The notes beneath the pieces were generated by a model. The model worked only from the letters and a program-made list of their open reading frames with translations, did no database searches and had not been told where the DNA came from. A stretch of DNA of 64,000 nucleotides. It comes from 66-474 sp036279975. GTDB lineage: Bacteria; Pseudomonadota; Gammaproteobacteria; Xanthomonadales; Rhodanobacteraceae. The DNA is taken from assembly GCA_036279975.1 (NCBI GenBank), contig DASURP010000062.1, forward strand, positions 45,546-109,545, written 5' to 3'. A program made the position numbers and the translations under genes. Position 1 is the first letter of the stretch; each line of letters starts with the position of its first letter. Below, piece after piece: positions 27,463-35,907 of this stretch.

Positions 27463-27572
27463 CGCGCCTTGCCGGGCACTTGTCCGCGGCGTCGCCGAGG
27501 CATAGCGTGGCAGTCGACCGGGGCCCCTTCCCGGACGTCCCGGCCACGTACTCCGTCGCAAGGAGGTGGCTC

Positions 27573-28226
27573 ATGACGTCGTTGGCAACCGATCGTCCGT
27601 TCGAATGCGCGCCGCACGCGATCCGTACTTTCGCGATGGCGCTGACCCTGGGCATGAACCTGGCCATCGTGCTGTTCGCGCTGCGGCCGACCACGCAATT
27701 CGAGATCCAGGCCCCGCCGCCCGCATCGCTGCTCGCCACGATCCTGCAACCCGTGCCGCCCACCCCGCCGTCGCCGACGGTACCGACGCTGCACGCGGTG
27801 AAACGCGTAGCCAGGCCGAACGTGGAAGTCGCCGCCCCGCATCCTGCACCACTCACGGTCCAGGTGACGCAACCGCTGACGCCGGTGCAAGTAACCGCGG
27901 CCGCGGCTCCGGTTGCCGCGAACCCGGCTGGTGCGAGCGGCAACAGCGACGCCACCATTGCCTACGAAACCGCGACGCCGCCCGATTATCCGATCCAGGC
28001 ACTGCGCGCCGGCATGGAGGGCACGGTGCTGCTGAAGGTGCTGGTGGACACGCACGGCAAGCCGGAACGGGTCGTGGTCTCGCGCAGCAGTGGCTCGCGC
28101 GTGCTCGACGAAGCGGCGCTCCGGCATGTGCTGGCGGCGTGGCGATTCCACCCCGCCATCCGTGACGGCCATGCAATCGAGGCATGGGCGCTGGTGCCGG
28201 TGCGCTTCGACCTGCAGCGCCGATAG
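27573..28226 (+). CDS. TonB-family energy-transducer-like protein
   Basis: 217 residues from an ATG with AAGGAGG 6 nt upstream. A single N-terminal membrane helix (FAMALTLGMNLAIVLFAL) is followed by a Pro/Val/Thr-rich periplasmic linker and a C-terminal TonB domain (PPDYPIQALRAGMEGTVLLKV ... cited in part, WRFHPAIRDG). It would couple the proton gradient to outer-membrane receptors, or act as a TonB paralogue. ExbB/ExbD genes are not adjacent. Confidence 0.9.
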   Translation: MTSLATDRPFECAPHAIRTFAMALTLGMNLAIVLFALRPTTQFEIQAPPPASLLATILQPVPPTPPSPTVPTLHAVKRVARPNVEVAAPHPAPLTVQVTQPLTPVQVTAAAAPVAANPAGASGNSDATIAYETATPPDYPIQALRAGMEGTVLLKVLVDTHGKPERVVVSRSSGSRVLDEAALRHVLAAWRFHPAIRDGHAIEAWALVPVRFDLQRR

Positions 28227-28252
28227 CGCTCCCCGCTCGCGGCCGCAGGCCG

Positions 28253-28549
28253 TCAGTGTACGGGGGCCTGCGGCTGCTTCGGTCGCGACGCGTGCACCGG
28301 ACGCGAGGCGTGCACGATCAGCCAGACCACCGCCGCGACGAGCAGCACGGGCATCAGCAATGGCAGCAGGGCGAACAGCACGATGGGAAAGACCAGCAGC
28401 GCGACCAGACCGACGGTGAACAGCCCGACGATGCCGCCGAACAGCGCACCCAAGAATCCGAACGTCAGTTTGAACACGCCGCCGAGCAGCGCAGCGAACA
28501 ACCAGAACGCGCCGACCGCAACCAGCACCAATACTCCGAGTTCGAACAT
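28253..28549 (-). CDS. small hydrophobic membrane protein
   Basis: 98 residues with two to three very hydrophobic, Gly/Leu/Val-rich helices and a basic C-terminus (HASRPKQPQAPVH). The ATG at 28549 has GAGGAG 6 nt upstream; the alternative ATG at 28555 abuts that site. Function unknown. It is divergent from the PadR regulator. Confidence 0.75.
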   Translation of the reverse strand: MFELGVLVLVAVGAFWLFAALLGGVFKLTFGFLGALFGGIVGLFTVGLVALLVFPIVLFALLPLLMPVLLVAAVVWLIVHASRPVHASRPKQPQAPVH

Positions 28550-28738
28550 TTCCATCTCCTCACCGCCGCGTGGCGATTCGTTGCGCCTGCGGCTGCGCAG
28601 ACAATGTGCGCTTCCCGAGCGGCGCTGGAAGCATGCCCCGTGACCCATGCCGCGGTGTCCCATGACTTCCGGCGCATGCAGCTATTGTCAAGTGCGGTAT
28701 AGTGTACTCGCGTATATGCCGGACGCAAGTGCATCGAG

Positions 28739-29095
28739 ATGGCCGAAACCGACCCGCACCTGAAAAAGTTCGAGAAGGAACTGGCCGCGGGCACGGTATC
28801 GCTGGTGTTGCTGGCGGCGCTGGCCGCGGCGCGCGAACCGCTGTACGGCTACCAGATCGCCAAGCGCCTGGAACGCGATGCGGGTGGCGTGCTGGTCGGC
28901 AAGCAAAGCGCGCTGTACCCGGTGTTGCGCAACCTGAGTACCGCCGAACTGCTGGATACCTTCGTCGAACCATCCGAAGCGGGACCACCGCGTCGCTACT
29001 ACCGGATCACGCCGTTGGGCCGGAAGGTGCTGCGCGAATGGACCGATGCATGGCATTCCACCCAACGCTACGTCGACTCGATCCTGAGGGATTGA
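28739..29095 (+). CDS. PadR-family transcriptional regulator
   Basis: 118 residues with the winged-helix PadR signature: LVLLAALAAAREPLYGYQIAKRL (cited from known family), KQSALYPVLRNL and GPPRRYYRITPLGRKVL. It probably represses its own operon. The upstream sequence has A+T-rich, partly symmetric TATA-containing steps near 28697-28717 that may be promoter or operator. The membrane-sensor gene starts 4 bp downstream. Confidence 0.93.
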   Translation: MAETDPHLKKFEKELAAGTVSLVLLAALAAAREPLYGYQIAKRLERDAGGVLVGKQSALYPVLRNLSTAELLDTFVEPSEAGPPRRYYRITPLGRKVLREWTDAWHSTQRYVDSILRD

Positions 29096-29099
29096 AACC

Positions 29100-30023
29100 A
29101 TGAACACGCCACACACCATCAAGGAATACCTGTCGCAACTACGCGCGGCGCTGGCGGGCGCGGACTCCGCGATGATCCAGGACGCGTTATACGACGCCGA
29201 GGAACACCTGCGCTCGGAGCTCGCGGAAAACCCGGGCATGAGCGAAGCCGAACTGCTGGAGAAGATTGCGACCAGCTACGGCGCGCCCGACGAGGTCGCG
29301 GAAATCTACCGCACCACCGAGCAGACCGTGGCGCGCGCCCTGCGCACCCCGCCGCCACGCCCGCGCCGTTCCGCGATCGGCCGGTTCTTCGGCGTGATCG
29401 CCGACCCGCACACCTACGGCGCGCTGTTCTACATGCTGCTGGCGCTGGCCACCGGCATCTTCTATTTCACCTGGGCCGTGACCGGGTTGTCGATGTCGGT
29501 GGGCTTCGCCTTCACGCTGGTCGGCATTCCGTTCTTCCTGTTGTTCATGGCCTCGGTGCGCGGCCTGTCGCTGGTCGAGAGCCGCATCGTCGAGGGCCTC
29601 CTGGGCGTGCGCATGCCGCGCCGCCCGGCCTACGTCGAACGCGAGCGGCCGTGGCTGAAAAGGATCGGGGACATGCTGTCCGACCTGCGCACCTGGGCGA
29701 TGCTGCTGTACATGCTGCTGATGCTGCCGCTGGGCATCGCCTACTTCACGATCGTGGTGGCGCTGACGTCCGTGTCGTTGGCGCTGATGCTGGCTCCGCT
29801 GGCGATGGCGTTCGACTTTTTCGGGCTGGGTCGCGATTTCGTGGGCGGCCACGTCCTGATCAACTGGGGTTTCGGCCAGCACGTGCCGGGCTGGGGCGAC
29901 GCGGTCGGCATGTTCGTGATCGGGTTTTTCCTGCTGTTCGGGATGCTGCACCTGGCGCGCGCGATCGGCCGCCTGCACGGCGTGCTGGCCAAGCACCTGC
30001 TGGTGAAGTCCGCGCGGGTCTGA
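29100..30023 (+). CDS. DUF1700/HAAS-type membrane sensor protein
   Basis: 307 residues. The N-terminal helical domain (KEYLSQLRAAL ... YDAEEHLRSEL ... IATSYGAPDEVAE) matches DUF1700/HAAS. The rest has four to six membrane helices in two similar blocks resembling the putative sensor domain family. Such genes commonly follow padR genes and are thought to work with them in envelope sensing. The ligand is unknown. Confidence 0.85.
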   Translation: MNTPHTIKEYLSQLRAALAGADSAMIQDALYDAEEHLRSELAENPGMSEAELLEKIATSYGAPDEVAEIYRTTEQTVARALRTPPPRPRRSAIGRFFGVIADPHTYGALFYMLLALATGIFYFTWAVTGLSMSVGFAFTLVGIPFFLLFMASVRGLSLVESRIVEGLLGVRMPRRPAYVERERPWLKRIGDMLSDLRTWAMLLYMLLMLPLGIAYFTIVVALTSVSLALMLAPLAMAFDFFGLGRDFVGGHVLINWGFGQHVPGWGDAVGMFVIGFFLLFGMLHLARAIGRLHGVLAKHLLVKSARV

Positions 30024-30065
30024 CCTTCCAACGGCAAGCGGCGGCTGGTCACCCACCCTGCCCGC

Positions 30066-30848
30066 TCAAGCACCCGGCGGCTTGTCGCTAGCATCCTTGC
30101 GCAACTTCCCGAGCAACGGTTCCAGCAGATCCAGCGGGAGCGGGAACGCGATGGTCGTGGTCTTGTCGCCGGCCACCTCGACCAGCGTTTGCAGGTAGCG
30201 CAACTGGATCGATTGCGGCTGCGTGGCAAGGGTCTGTGCGGCCTGCATCAGCTTTTCCGACGCCTGCAGTTCGCCCTCGGCGTTGATGATCTTGGCGCGG
30301 CGCTGGCGCTCGGCCTCGGCCTGGCGCGAAATCGCGCGGTACATGCTCTCCTCGAGATCCACCTGCTTGATCTCGACGTTGGAGACCTTGATGCCCCAGG
30401 CATCGGTGTGCTGGTCGAGGATGCCCTGGATGTCGGCATTGAGCTTCTCGCGCTCGCTCAGCATCTCGTCCAGTTCATGCCGCCCCAGCACCGAGCGCAA
30501 GGTGGTCTGGGCGAGCTGGCTGGTGGCCTCGCGCGCGTCTTCCACCTGGATCACCGCCTTTTCCGGGTCGACCACACGGTACAGGATCATCGCATTGACC
30601 TTCACCGGCACGTTGTCGCGCGAGATCACGTCCTGGGGCGGAACCTCCACCACGATGGTGCGCAGGTCGATCCGGACCATCTGCTGCATGATCGGGATCA
30701 GGATGATGATGCCGGGTCCCTTGACCGCCTGGAAGCGTCCGAACAGGAACACGACGCCACGGTCGTACTCGCGCAGGACCTTGATCGACGACAGCAGGAT
30801 GATCAGCACGATGACGACGATCACCGCGATGATGGGATAAGTGCTCAC
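30066..30848 (-). CDS. SPFH-domain slipin/stomatin-like protein
   Basis: 260 residues from a GTG at 30848 that overlaps the nfeD stop as GTGA. An N-terminal membrane anchor is followed by an SPFH domain (LREYDRGVVFLFGRFQAVKGPG (in part), PPQDVISRDNVPVKVNA) and a helical Ala/Glu-rich tail. It forms membrane microdomain scaffolds and is the usual partner of NfeD. A 716-residue frame beginning at 32216 crosses nfeD in the wrong phase. Confidence 0.94.
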   Translation of the reverse strand: MSTYPIIAVIVVIVLIILLSSIKVLREYDRGVVFLFGRFQAVKGPGIIILIPIMQQMVRIDLRTIVVEVPPQDVISRDNVPVKVNAMILYRVVDPEKAVIQVEDAREATSQLAQTTLRSVLGRHELDEMLSEREKLNADIQGILDQHTDAWGIKVSNVEIKQVDLEESMYRAISRQAEAERQRRAKIINAEGELQASEKLMQAAQTLATQPQSIQLRYLQTLVEVAGDKTTTIAFPLPLDLLEPLLGKLRKDASDKPPGA

Positions 30849-32224
30849 GGGGTTGCCTCCTTGGGAACGGCCACGGGTTTCACATCGAGTATCAGTCCGT
30901 GCATGGCGGTGACCACGACCGGCTGGCCGCGTATCAGCGGCAGGTCCGATTGCGCCTGCCAGCGCTCGCCGTGCACGTGCACCGCGCCGCGGCCTTCGAA
31001 ATCGGCAATCACCTCGCCGATCGCGCCGACCATCTCCTCGCGGCCGCTGACCACCGGCTGCTTGTGCGAGCGCATCGCCATCCACACGATGCCGGCCAGG
31101 ATGCCCGCGGCGGCGATCGCCACCCCGACCACCACCGGCAGCGCAATGCCGTAACCCGGTACTCCGGTATGCATGAGGATCACCGAACCGATCACGAACG
31201 AAATCACCCCGCCGGTGCCGAGCACGCCATAGGCGGGCACGAAGGCCTCCGAAACGATCAGGATCACGCCCAGCAGGATCAGGCCCAGCCCGGCGTAGTT
31301 CACCGGCAGCAACTGGAACGCGTACAGGGCCAGCAACAGGCAGATCGCCCCGGCCACGCCCGGCAGGATGCCGCCGGGATGCATGCCCTCCATCACCAGC
31401 CCCCCCAGCCCGATCAGCAGCAGGATATACGCGACCGATGGATTGGCGATGACGCCGAGGAACTGGCTGCGGATCCCGGGCTCGAGCGTCTCGATGGCGG
31501 CACCACGGGTGTGCAGCACGCGCGCACCCGCGACGGTCTGCACGCTGCGTCCGTCCACGTCGGCCAGCAACGTCGGGATGTCCGGGGCGATCAGGTCGAC
31601 CACGTGCAGCTTCAAGGCCTGCTGGTCGGACACGCTGACCGCCTCGCGCACGGCCTGCTCCGCCCAGTCGGCGTTGCGGCCGCGGCGTTCGGCAAGCGCG
31701 CGGATGTAGGCCACCGCATCGTTGGTGACCTTGCGCATTTCGGTGTTCCCGGCCGGTGCGGGCGCAGGTGCAGCCTTGCCGCTGCTGGACGCCGGCAGCG
31801 GCAGGTTTCCACCGCCCGTGATCGACACCGGCGTGGCCGCGCCGATGTTGGTGGCGGGCGCCATTGCGGCGACGTGACAGGCATACATGATGTAGGTGCC
31901 GGCGCTGGCGGCGCGCGCGCCGGACGGGGCGACATAGCCGATCACCGGCACCGGGGACGCCAGGATCGCCTTGATGATGTCGCGCATGGAACTGGACAGG
32001 CCGCCCGGCGTATCGATTTCCAGCACGATCGCGCTGGCGTGCATGGCGCCGGCACGTGCGATGCCGCGCACCAGGTAATCCGCACTGGCGGGACTGATCG
32101 CGCCATCGACGCGCAGTACCACCGCGAGCGGGTGCGCCATCGGCGCCTGGGACGCGGCCGCAAAGGCCGTTGCCGTCGCCAGCAATGCGATCAGGGCCCA
32201 ACAGGTGGAACGCCACGTCACCAT
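30845..32224 (-). CDS. nfeD: NfeD-family membrane-bound serine protease
   Basis: 459 residues: signal peptide, ClpP-class protease domain, four to five membrane helices and a C-terminal OB-like NfeD domain. The catalytic Ser lies in ARAASAGTYI. A Lys in TEMRKVTNDAVAYIR is a candidate base by analogy with PH1510. The insert SSGKAAPAPAPAGN is low-complexity. In archaeal homologues NfeD cleaves stomatin, matching the overlapping SPFH gene. Confidence 0.94.
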   Translation of the reverse strand: MVTWRSTCWALIALLATATAFAAASQAPMAHPLAVVLRVDGAISPASADYLVRGIARAGAMHASAIVLEIDTPGGLSSSMRDIIKAILASPVPVIGYVAPSGARAASAGTYIMYACHVAAMAPATNIGAATPVSITGGGNLPLPASSSGKAAPAPAPAGNTEMRKVTNDAVAYIRALAERRGRNADWAEQAVREAVSVSDQQALKLHVVDLIAPDIPTLLADVDGRSVQTVAGARVLHTRGAAIETLEPGIRSQFLGVIANPSVAYILLLIGLGGLVMEGMHPGGILPGVAGAICLLLALYAFQLLPVNYAGLGLILLGVILIVSEAFVPAYGVLGTGGVISFVIGSVILMHTGVPGYGIALPVVVGVAIAAAGILAGIVWMAMRSHKQPVVSGREEMVGAIGEVIADFEGRGAVHVHGERWQAQSDLPLIRGQPVVVTAMHGLILDVKPVAVPKEATP

Positions 32225-32367
32225 GCCGCCATCACACCATCAACCGTCGCAGTTGGCAAACAGCATGCCCGCGATCGCGTGCGCGCCGCTGATCCATGTC
32301 AGTCTAACCGGGTGCCACAAGAGTACAGTGGAAGGTCGACAGTCACATTGCAATGCAGGAAACCACC

Positions 32368-32706
32368 ATGGACCATCCCGTGTACCCCGAATCGAACGCC
32401 GACATCGCCCGCCAACGCCACGAGCTGGCGCCGGCCCCGCTGGAGGCCTTCCAGAACTTCAGCCGCGCGGTGTTTGCCGACGGCGCCCTGCCCTCGGTCA
32501 CCAAGCAACTGATCGCGGTGGCGGTGGCGCACACCACGCAGTGCCCGTACTGCATCAAGGGGCACACCAGGGCGGCGCTCAAGGCCGGCGCGAGCGAACA
32601 GCAGATCATGGAGGCCATCTGGGTGGCGGCGGAAATGCGGGCGGGCGGCGCCTATGCACACTCGACGCTGGCGATCGACACCATGCAGCATGCGCACGGC
32701 GCGTAG
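32368..32706 (+). CDS. AhpD-like carboxymuconolactone decarboxylase family protein
   Basis: 112 residues. The redox motif CPYCIKGHTRAAL marks the AhpD branch, which acts in peroxide or disulfide reduction rather than ring cleavage. The ATG at 32368 is preceded by AGGA; an ATG at 32353 adds five residues. It stands alone upstream of the cytochrome genes. Confidence 0.9.
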   Translation: MDHPVYPESNADIARQRHELAPAPLEAFQNFSRAVFADGALPSVTKQLIAVAVAHTTQCPYCIKGHTRAALKAGASEQQIMEAIWVAAEMRAGGAYAHSTLAIDTMQHAHGA

Positions 32707-32826
32707 GCAGGCAGCGCGAATTCCGGCGCCCCGCACGCGCCGACCCCTTGCCTGCACGGCGGTGCGACAGGCTATACTTCGGACTTTGCCAACGCGGCGC
32801 AAGCCGCCCGCAGGGAACCTGGGAAC

Positions 32827-33168
32827 ATGATCCGATCGATGCTGACCGTCGCGCTGATGGCGGGATTAGTCTGTTTCGCGGCCACCGCATTCGCCAAGGG
32901 CGACCCGGCCAAGGGCAAGCAAGAGGTGTACTCCTGCCACGGTTGCCACGGCGTCACCGGTTACGAGTCGGTCTATCCCCAGTACCACGTGCCACGCATC
33001 GCGGGGCAAAACGAGCAGTACATCATCGACGCGCTCAACGAGTACAGGAGCGGCGCCCGCAAGTACCCGACCATGCGGGCACAGGCGCACAGCCTGACCG
33101 AGCAGCAGATCGAGAACATCGCGGCCTACCTGTCCAGCCTCGCGCCCAAGCAACTGCACAAGAACTGA
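32827..33168 (+). CDS. class I c-type cytochrome
   Basis: 113 residues: signal peptide to AFA, one haem site CHGCH near residue 37-41 and a probable distal Met in KYPTMRAQ. It is a periplasmic electron carrier. TATACT at 32773-32778 may be its -10. It is followed after 11 bp by a second cytochrome of similar size, which looks like a tandem duplication. Confidence 0.93.
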   Translation: MIRSMLTVALMAGLVCFAATAFAKGDPAKGKQEVYSCHGCHGVTGYESVYPQYHVPRIAGQNEQYIIDALNEYRSGARKYPTMRAQAHSLTEQQIENIAAYLSSLAPKQLHKN

Positions 33169-33179
33169 GGGAACCGACC

Positions 33180-33554
33180 ATGCAGCAACGCACTATCCTC
33201 GTTTCGCTGCTTGCCGCGGCGCTGGTCCTCGGTTTCGGCACCGCTTCGGCCAGCGGCGACAGCGCCGCCGGCCAGAAGAAAGCCGCGGCTTGCGAAGCCT
33301 GCCACGGCGCTGACGGCAACGGCATCGCCCCGAACTACCCCGCGCTCGCCGGCCAGTACCAGGATTACCTCGAACAGGCGCTGCACGAGTACAAGGATGG
33401 GCGGCGCACGAATGCGATCATGAATGGCATGGCCGCACCGCTGTCCGACCAGGACATCGAGGACATCACCGCATTTTTCTCCGGTCTGCCGAGCAAGCTC
33501 TCGGACCTGCACGGCAAGATCCAGGGCAGCGACGACGGCCTGCACTCGCGATGA
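33180..33554 (+). CDS. class I c-type cytochrome
   Basis: 124 residues with a signal peptide ending ASA, haem site CEACH and distal Met in the NAIMNGMAAPLSDQD region. It resembles the preceding cytochrome in spacing (haem motif, LAGQYQDYLEQALHEYKDG, C-terminal DIEDITAFFSGLPS). The stop overlaps the phhB start as ATGA. Confidence 0.93.
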   Translation: MQQRTILVSLLAAALVLGFGTASASGDSAAGQKKAAACEACHGADGNGIAPNYPALAGQYQDYLEQALHEYKDGRRTNAIMNGMAAPLSDQDIEDITAFFSGLPSKLSDLHGKIQGSDDGLHSR

Positions 33555-33892
33555 ACCTTTCCGAACTGGCCGCGCTGCGCTGCGAACCCCGCAAGGGCAG
33601 GGAGCATGCGCTGGACGAGGCCCGTGTGCGCGAACTGCTTGCGTCGCTGCCCGAATGGCAGGTCGCCCTGGACGGCAAGTCGATCGCGAAGACGTTCCGC
33701 TTCAAGAACTTTTACGAGACCCTGGGTTTCGTCAACGCCATCGGCTGGATGGCCAACAAGCAGGACCACCACCCCGACCTCGAGGTCGGCTACAACCGCT
33801 GTGTGGTGCACTGGTCCACCCACGACGTCGGCGGATTGTCGATGAACGATTTCATCTGCGCCGCACGCGTCGAGGCGATCGCGCACGGGTGA
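33551..33892 (+). CDS. phhB: 4a-hydroxytetrahydrobiopterin dehydratase
   Basis: 113 residues. The pterin carbinolamine dehydratase fold has FKNFYETLGFVNAIGWMA, KQDHHPDLEVGYN (the paired catalytic His) and VHWSTHDVGGLS. It recycles the pterin cofactor of phenylalanine hydroxylase, whose gene is not in the window. It overlaps the cytochrome gene, an odd pairing. Confidence 0.95.
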   Translation: MNLSELAALRCEPRKGREHALDEARVRELLASLPEWQVALDGKSIAKTFRFKNFYETLGFVNAIGWMANKQDHHPDLEVGYNRCVVHWSTHDVGGLSMNDFICAARVEAIAHG

Positions 33893-33910
33893 TGCCGAGC
33901 CGCGTGCCGC

Positions 33911-33961
33911 TGTAGGAGCGCGCCATGCGCGCGACTGTCGCGGCCATGGGCCGCTCCTACA
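33911..33961. repeat. REP-like palindrome downstream of phhB
   Basis: TGTAGGAGCG (33911-33920) pairs with CGCTCCTACA (33952-33961). Inside is a second near-perfect palindrome GCGAC-t-GTCGC. The GTAGGAGCG end is typical of REP-type units in pseudomonads and xanthomonads. It lies between two convergent genes. Confidence 0.75.
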
Positions 33962-33970
33962 TAGAAACAA

Positions 33971-34000
33971 CAAAAACGCGGCCTTTCGGCCGCGCTTTTG
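33971..34000 (-). terminator. Bidirectional terminator between phhB and the FKBP gene
   Basis: CGCGGCC (33977-33983), a TTTC loop and GGCCGCG (33988-33994) are flanked by five A on the left and four T on the right. It serves the minus-strand FKBP gene and could also end plus-strand transcription. Confidence 0.85.
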
Positions 34001-34019
34001 TTGGAACATGCGTCGACTA

Positions 34020-34739
34020 TTACTGGGCGCCGATCTTCACCAGCGTGACGTCGAAGACCAGCGTTGCATTGGGCGGGAACCCATTCTTGGGCTCGGAGCC
34101 GTAGGCAAGTTCGGAGGGAACCACGAACTTGTAGTGGCTGCCCACCGGCATCAGCATCAGCGCTTCCTTGAAGCCCGGGAACACGTTGGAGAGGTCGAGC
34201 TGGGCCGGGCCACTGCCGTGCTTGGCCGAGGAATCAAACTCCTGGCCGTTGACGAAGGAACCAGTGTAGTTCACCTGCACGGTATCGGTGGCCTTCGGTT
34301 TCGGGCCACTGCCCTGCGAGATGACCTGGTACTGCAGCCCATCGGACGTGACGTGCACGCCGGGTTGCGACTTGTTCTTGGTGAGATAGGCCATGCCCTC
34401 GCTCTTGTTCTGCGCGGCCACCTGGTCGTAGTGCTGCTTCGCGAGGGCCTGGAACTGGGTGCCGAACGCCTTGGCCACGCTTTCGGCTTCGCTCTCGCCC
34501 ATGCTGGGCTTCTGCCCCTGCAATGCACGCGTGACGGCCTGCCCGACCTGCTGTGGGTTGATGAGGCTGCGCGCCCATTCCGGATAGCGGCCCGCCAGTT
34601 CATAGCCAACGATCTCGCTGGCCTTGGCCTTGTCGACCGTGGCGGAATTGCTTTGCGTCTGCGCCTGCGAAATGCCGGCAACGCCGAGCGCTGCGATCAC
34701 GGCAACGGCGGCCAGGCTGGGCCGCATGATCTGCTTCAT
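34020..34739 (-). CDS. FKBP-type peptidyl-prolyl isomerase (FkpA/Mip-like)
   Basis: 239 residues: signal peptide to SQA, an N-terminal dimerisation domain with long helices (about 30-130) and a C-terminal FKBP domain (TDTVQVNYTGSFVNGQEFDSS (in part), FPGFKEALMLMPVGSHYKF, YGSEP). It is a periplasmic foldase and chaperone. AGAGGAAAAC lies upstream of the ATG. Confidence 0.95.
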   Translation of the reverse strand: MKQIMRPSLAAVAVIAALGVAGISQAQTQSNSATVDKAKASEIVGYELAGRYPEWARSLINPQQVGQAVTRALQGQKPSMGESEAESVAKAFGTQFQALAKQHYDQVAAQNKSEGMAYLTKNKSQPGVHVTSDGLQYQVISQGSGPKPKATDTVQVNYTGSFVNGQEFDSSAKHGSGPAQLDLSNVFPGFKEALMLMPVGSHYKFVVPSELAYGSEPKNGFPPNATLVFDVTLVKIGAQ

Positions 34740-35127
34740 CTATGTTTTCCTCTGGTCAAGAAAGCCGCATGCCAAACCCATGGCATGAACGACAACACGA
34801 AGTCAGCCATTCTGCTTGTTTTGCCGCGGAATGGCAACGCGCGGGGATAGGACAACGGTGACACGACAGGGTTCATTCATCCCCGCGACAGGACCCGTCG
34901 CGCTTGGGAATCCCCGATCAGCCGCTTTTCACCATCGCCCGGTGCGTGGTGCCGCCCCGTCCCATGCGCAGTCCGGCGCCTGGCATGCATCTGTATTGCA
35001 GCCACGGGCCGCGATTCTGTTGATCATGGATACGCCCCGGCCTGCGCCGGGTCAAGCCATGCGCCCGCATGGCGGGCAAAACGAGGGTTTCCCTGGCGGG
35101 TTGACCCATGACTGATGGCAGGGGGTG
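34740..35127. other. Intergenic region without a supported gene
   Basis: About 390 bp between the divergent FKBP gene and the promoter of the next operon. Two short open frames exist here but have no family resemblance, ribosome site or conserved pattern. A CCGGCCTGCGCCGG palindrome lies near 35038. I see nothing else. Confidence 0.6.
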
Positions 35128-35155
35128 TTGACAAGGTGATTTCTGGTGTTATAGT
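35128..35155 (+). promoter_or_regulatory. Promoter of the YtrA/ABC operon
   Basis: A consensus -35 TTGACA (35128-35133), a 16-bp spacer and TATAGT (35150-35155) lie 41 bp upstream of the first gene. This is the best sigma-70 match I found in the window. Confidence 0.8.
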
Positions 35156-35167
35156 TCACTACAACAC
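35146..35167. promoter_or_regulatory. Probable operator of the YtrA-like repressor
   Basis: The inverted repeat GTGTTATAG-ttca-CTACAACAC has one mismatch and overlaps the -10 and start site. It is well placed for repression by the GntR-family product encoded two genes in. Outer bases continue the symmetry weakly. Confidence 0.7.
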
Positions 35168-35196
35168 TGGTCAACGAGGTCACTAGGAGGCCCGTC

Positions 35197-35466
35197 ATGA
35201 ACGTCCAGAAGTCACTCGCAGTACTCGCCGCCATGCTGATCACCGCCGCCGGAATCGCCGGAATCGCCGGGTACAGCAACGCCGCCGCCAGCAGCGTCAA
35301 CCGGGCCATGAATGCCAGCACCACCGTCATCCGCACCCTGCCGACCATGAACGTCCACCCCAGCAAGGCGCAGCTGCAGGAGTTGCACAACGACAAGGCA
35401 GGGGCCGCCCCGGCCAGCCTGCGGATGCCGTACTACTCGTTCGCCAGCGACGGTGCCGGCGCTTGA
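35197..35466 (+). CDS. small exported protein of unknown function
   Basis: 89 residues with TAGGAGG upstream of the ATG. A hydrophobic N-terminal segment (LAVLAAMLITAAGIAGIAG) could be a signal peptide with cleavage near NAAA, or an anchor. The rest is polar, without cysteines, ending MPYYSFASDGAGA. No family recognised. It is the first gene of the YtrA/ABC operon, so it may be exported by it, sense its signal or encode a leader product. Confidence 0.75.
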   Translation: MNVQKSLAVLAAMLITAAGIAGIAGYSNAAASSVNRAMNASTTVIRTLPTMNVHPSKAQLQELHNDKAGAAPASLRMPYYSFASDGAGA

Positions 35467-35529
35467 ATCGATCCCGCCCCCTCGCATGACCCATGCGAGG
35501 ATGGCAATGTCACCGGCAAGGTCCAAGCC

Positions 35530-35907
35530 ATGAGCGTAACCTGGAATGACAATGTCCCGATCTATCGCCAGTTGCGCGAACGCGTGGTGGCGATGATCCT
35601 GGACGGTGCGCTGAACGAGGGTGATGCGCTGCCCTCGGTACGCCAGGTCGCGGCGGACTACCAGATCAACCCGCTCACCGTTTCCAAGGCCTACCAGGAA
35701 CTGGTGGACGAGCAGCTGGTGGAAAAACGCCGCGGCCTCGGGATGTTTGTCACCGACGGCGCCCGCGAGGCGCTGCTGCGCAGCGAGCGCGAACATTTCC
35801 TGCGCGAGGAGTGGCCCCGCATCCGGGCCCGCATCGAGCGCATGAATCTCGATCTGCAAAGACTGCTGGCCACGCCAGTGCAAGCTTCCGACAAGAGGGA
35901 ATCGTGA
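35530..35907 (+). CDS. GntR-family regulator, YtrA type
   Basis: 125 residues. An N-terminal GntR winged helix (PIYRQLRERVVAMILDGAL, LPSVRQVAADYQINPLTVSKAY cited in part) is followed by a short helical C-terminus without a large ligand domain, typical of the YtrA subfamily. These regulators usually repress adjacent ABC transporter operons. The stop overlaps the ATPase start as TGATG. Confidence 0.93.
   Translation: MSVTWNDNVPIYRQLRERVVAMILDGALNEGDALPSVRQVAADYQINPLTVSKAYQELVDEQLVEKRRGLGMFVTDGAREALLRSEREHFLREEWPRIRARIERMNLDLQRLLATPVQASDKRES

Noticed and set aside
30066..32216. 716-codon frame suggesting an NfeD-SPFH fusion
   Set aside because: The N-terminal 450 codons read nfeD out of phase. 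NfeD and SPFH proteins are separate, overlapping by GTGA.
34816..35115. Short open frames in the region upstream of the YtrA operon
   Set aside because: No ribosome site, no recognisable domain and overlapping frames on both strands.
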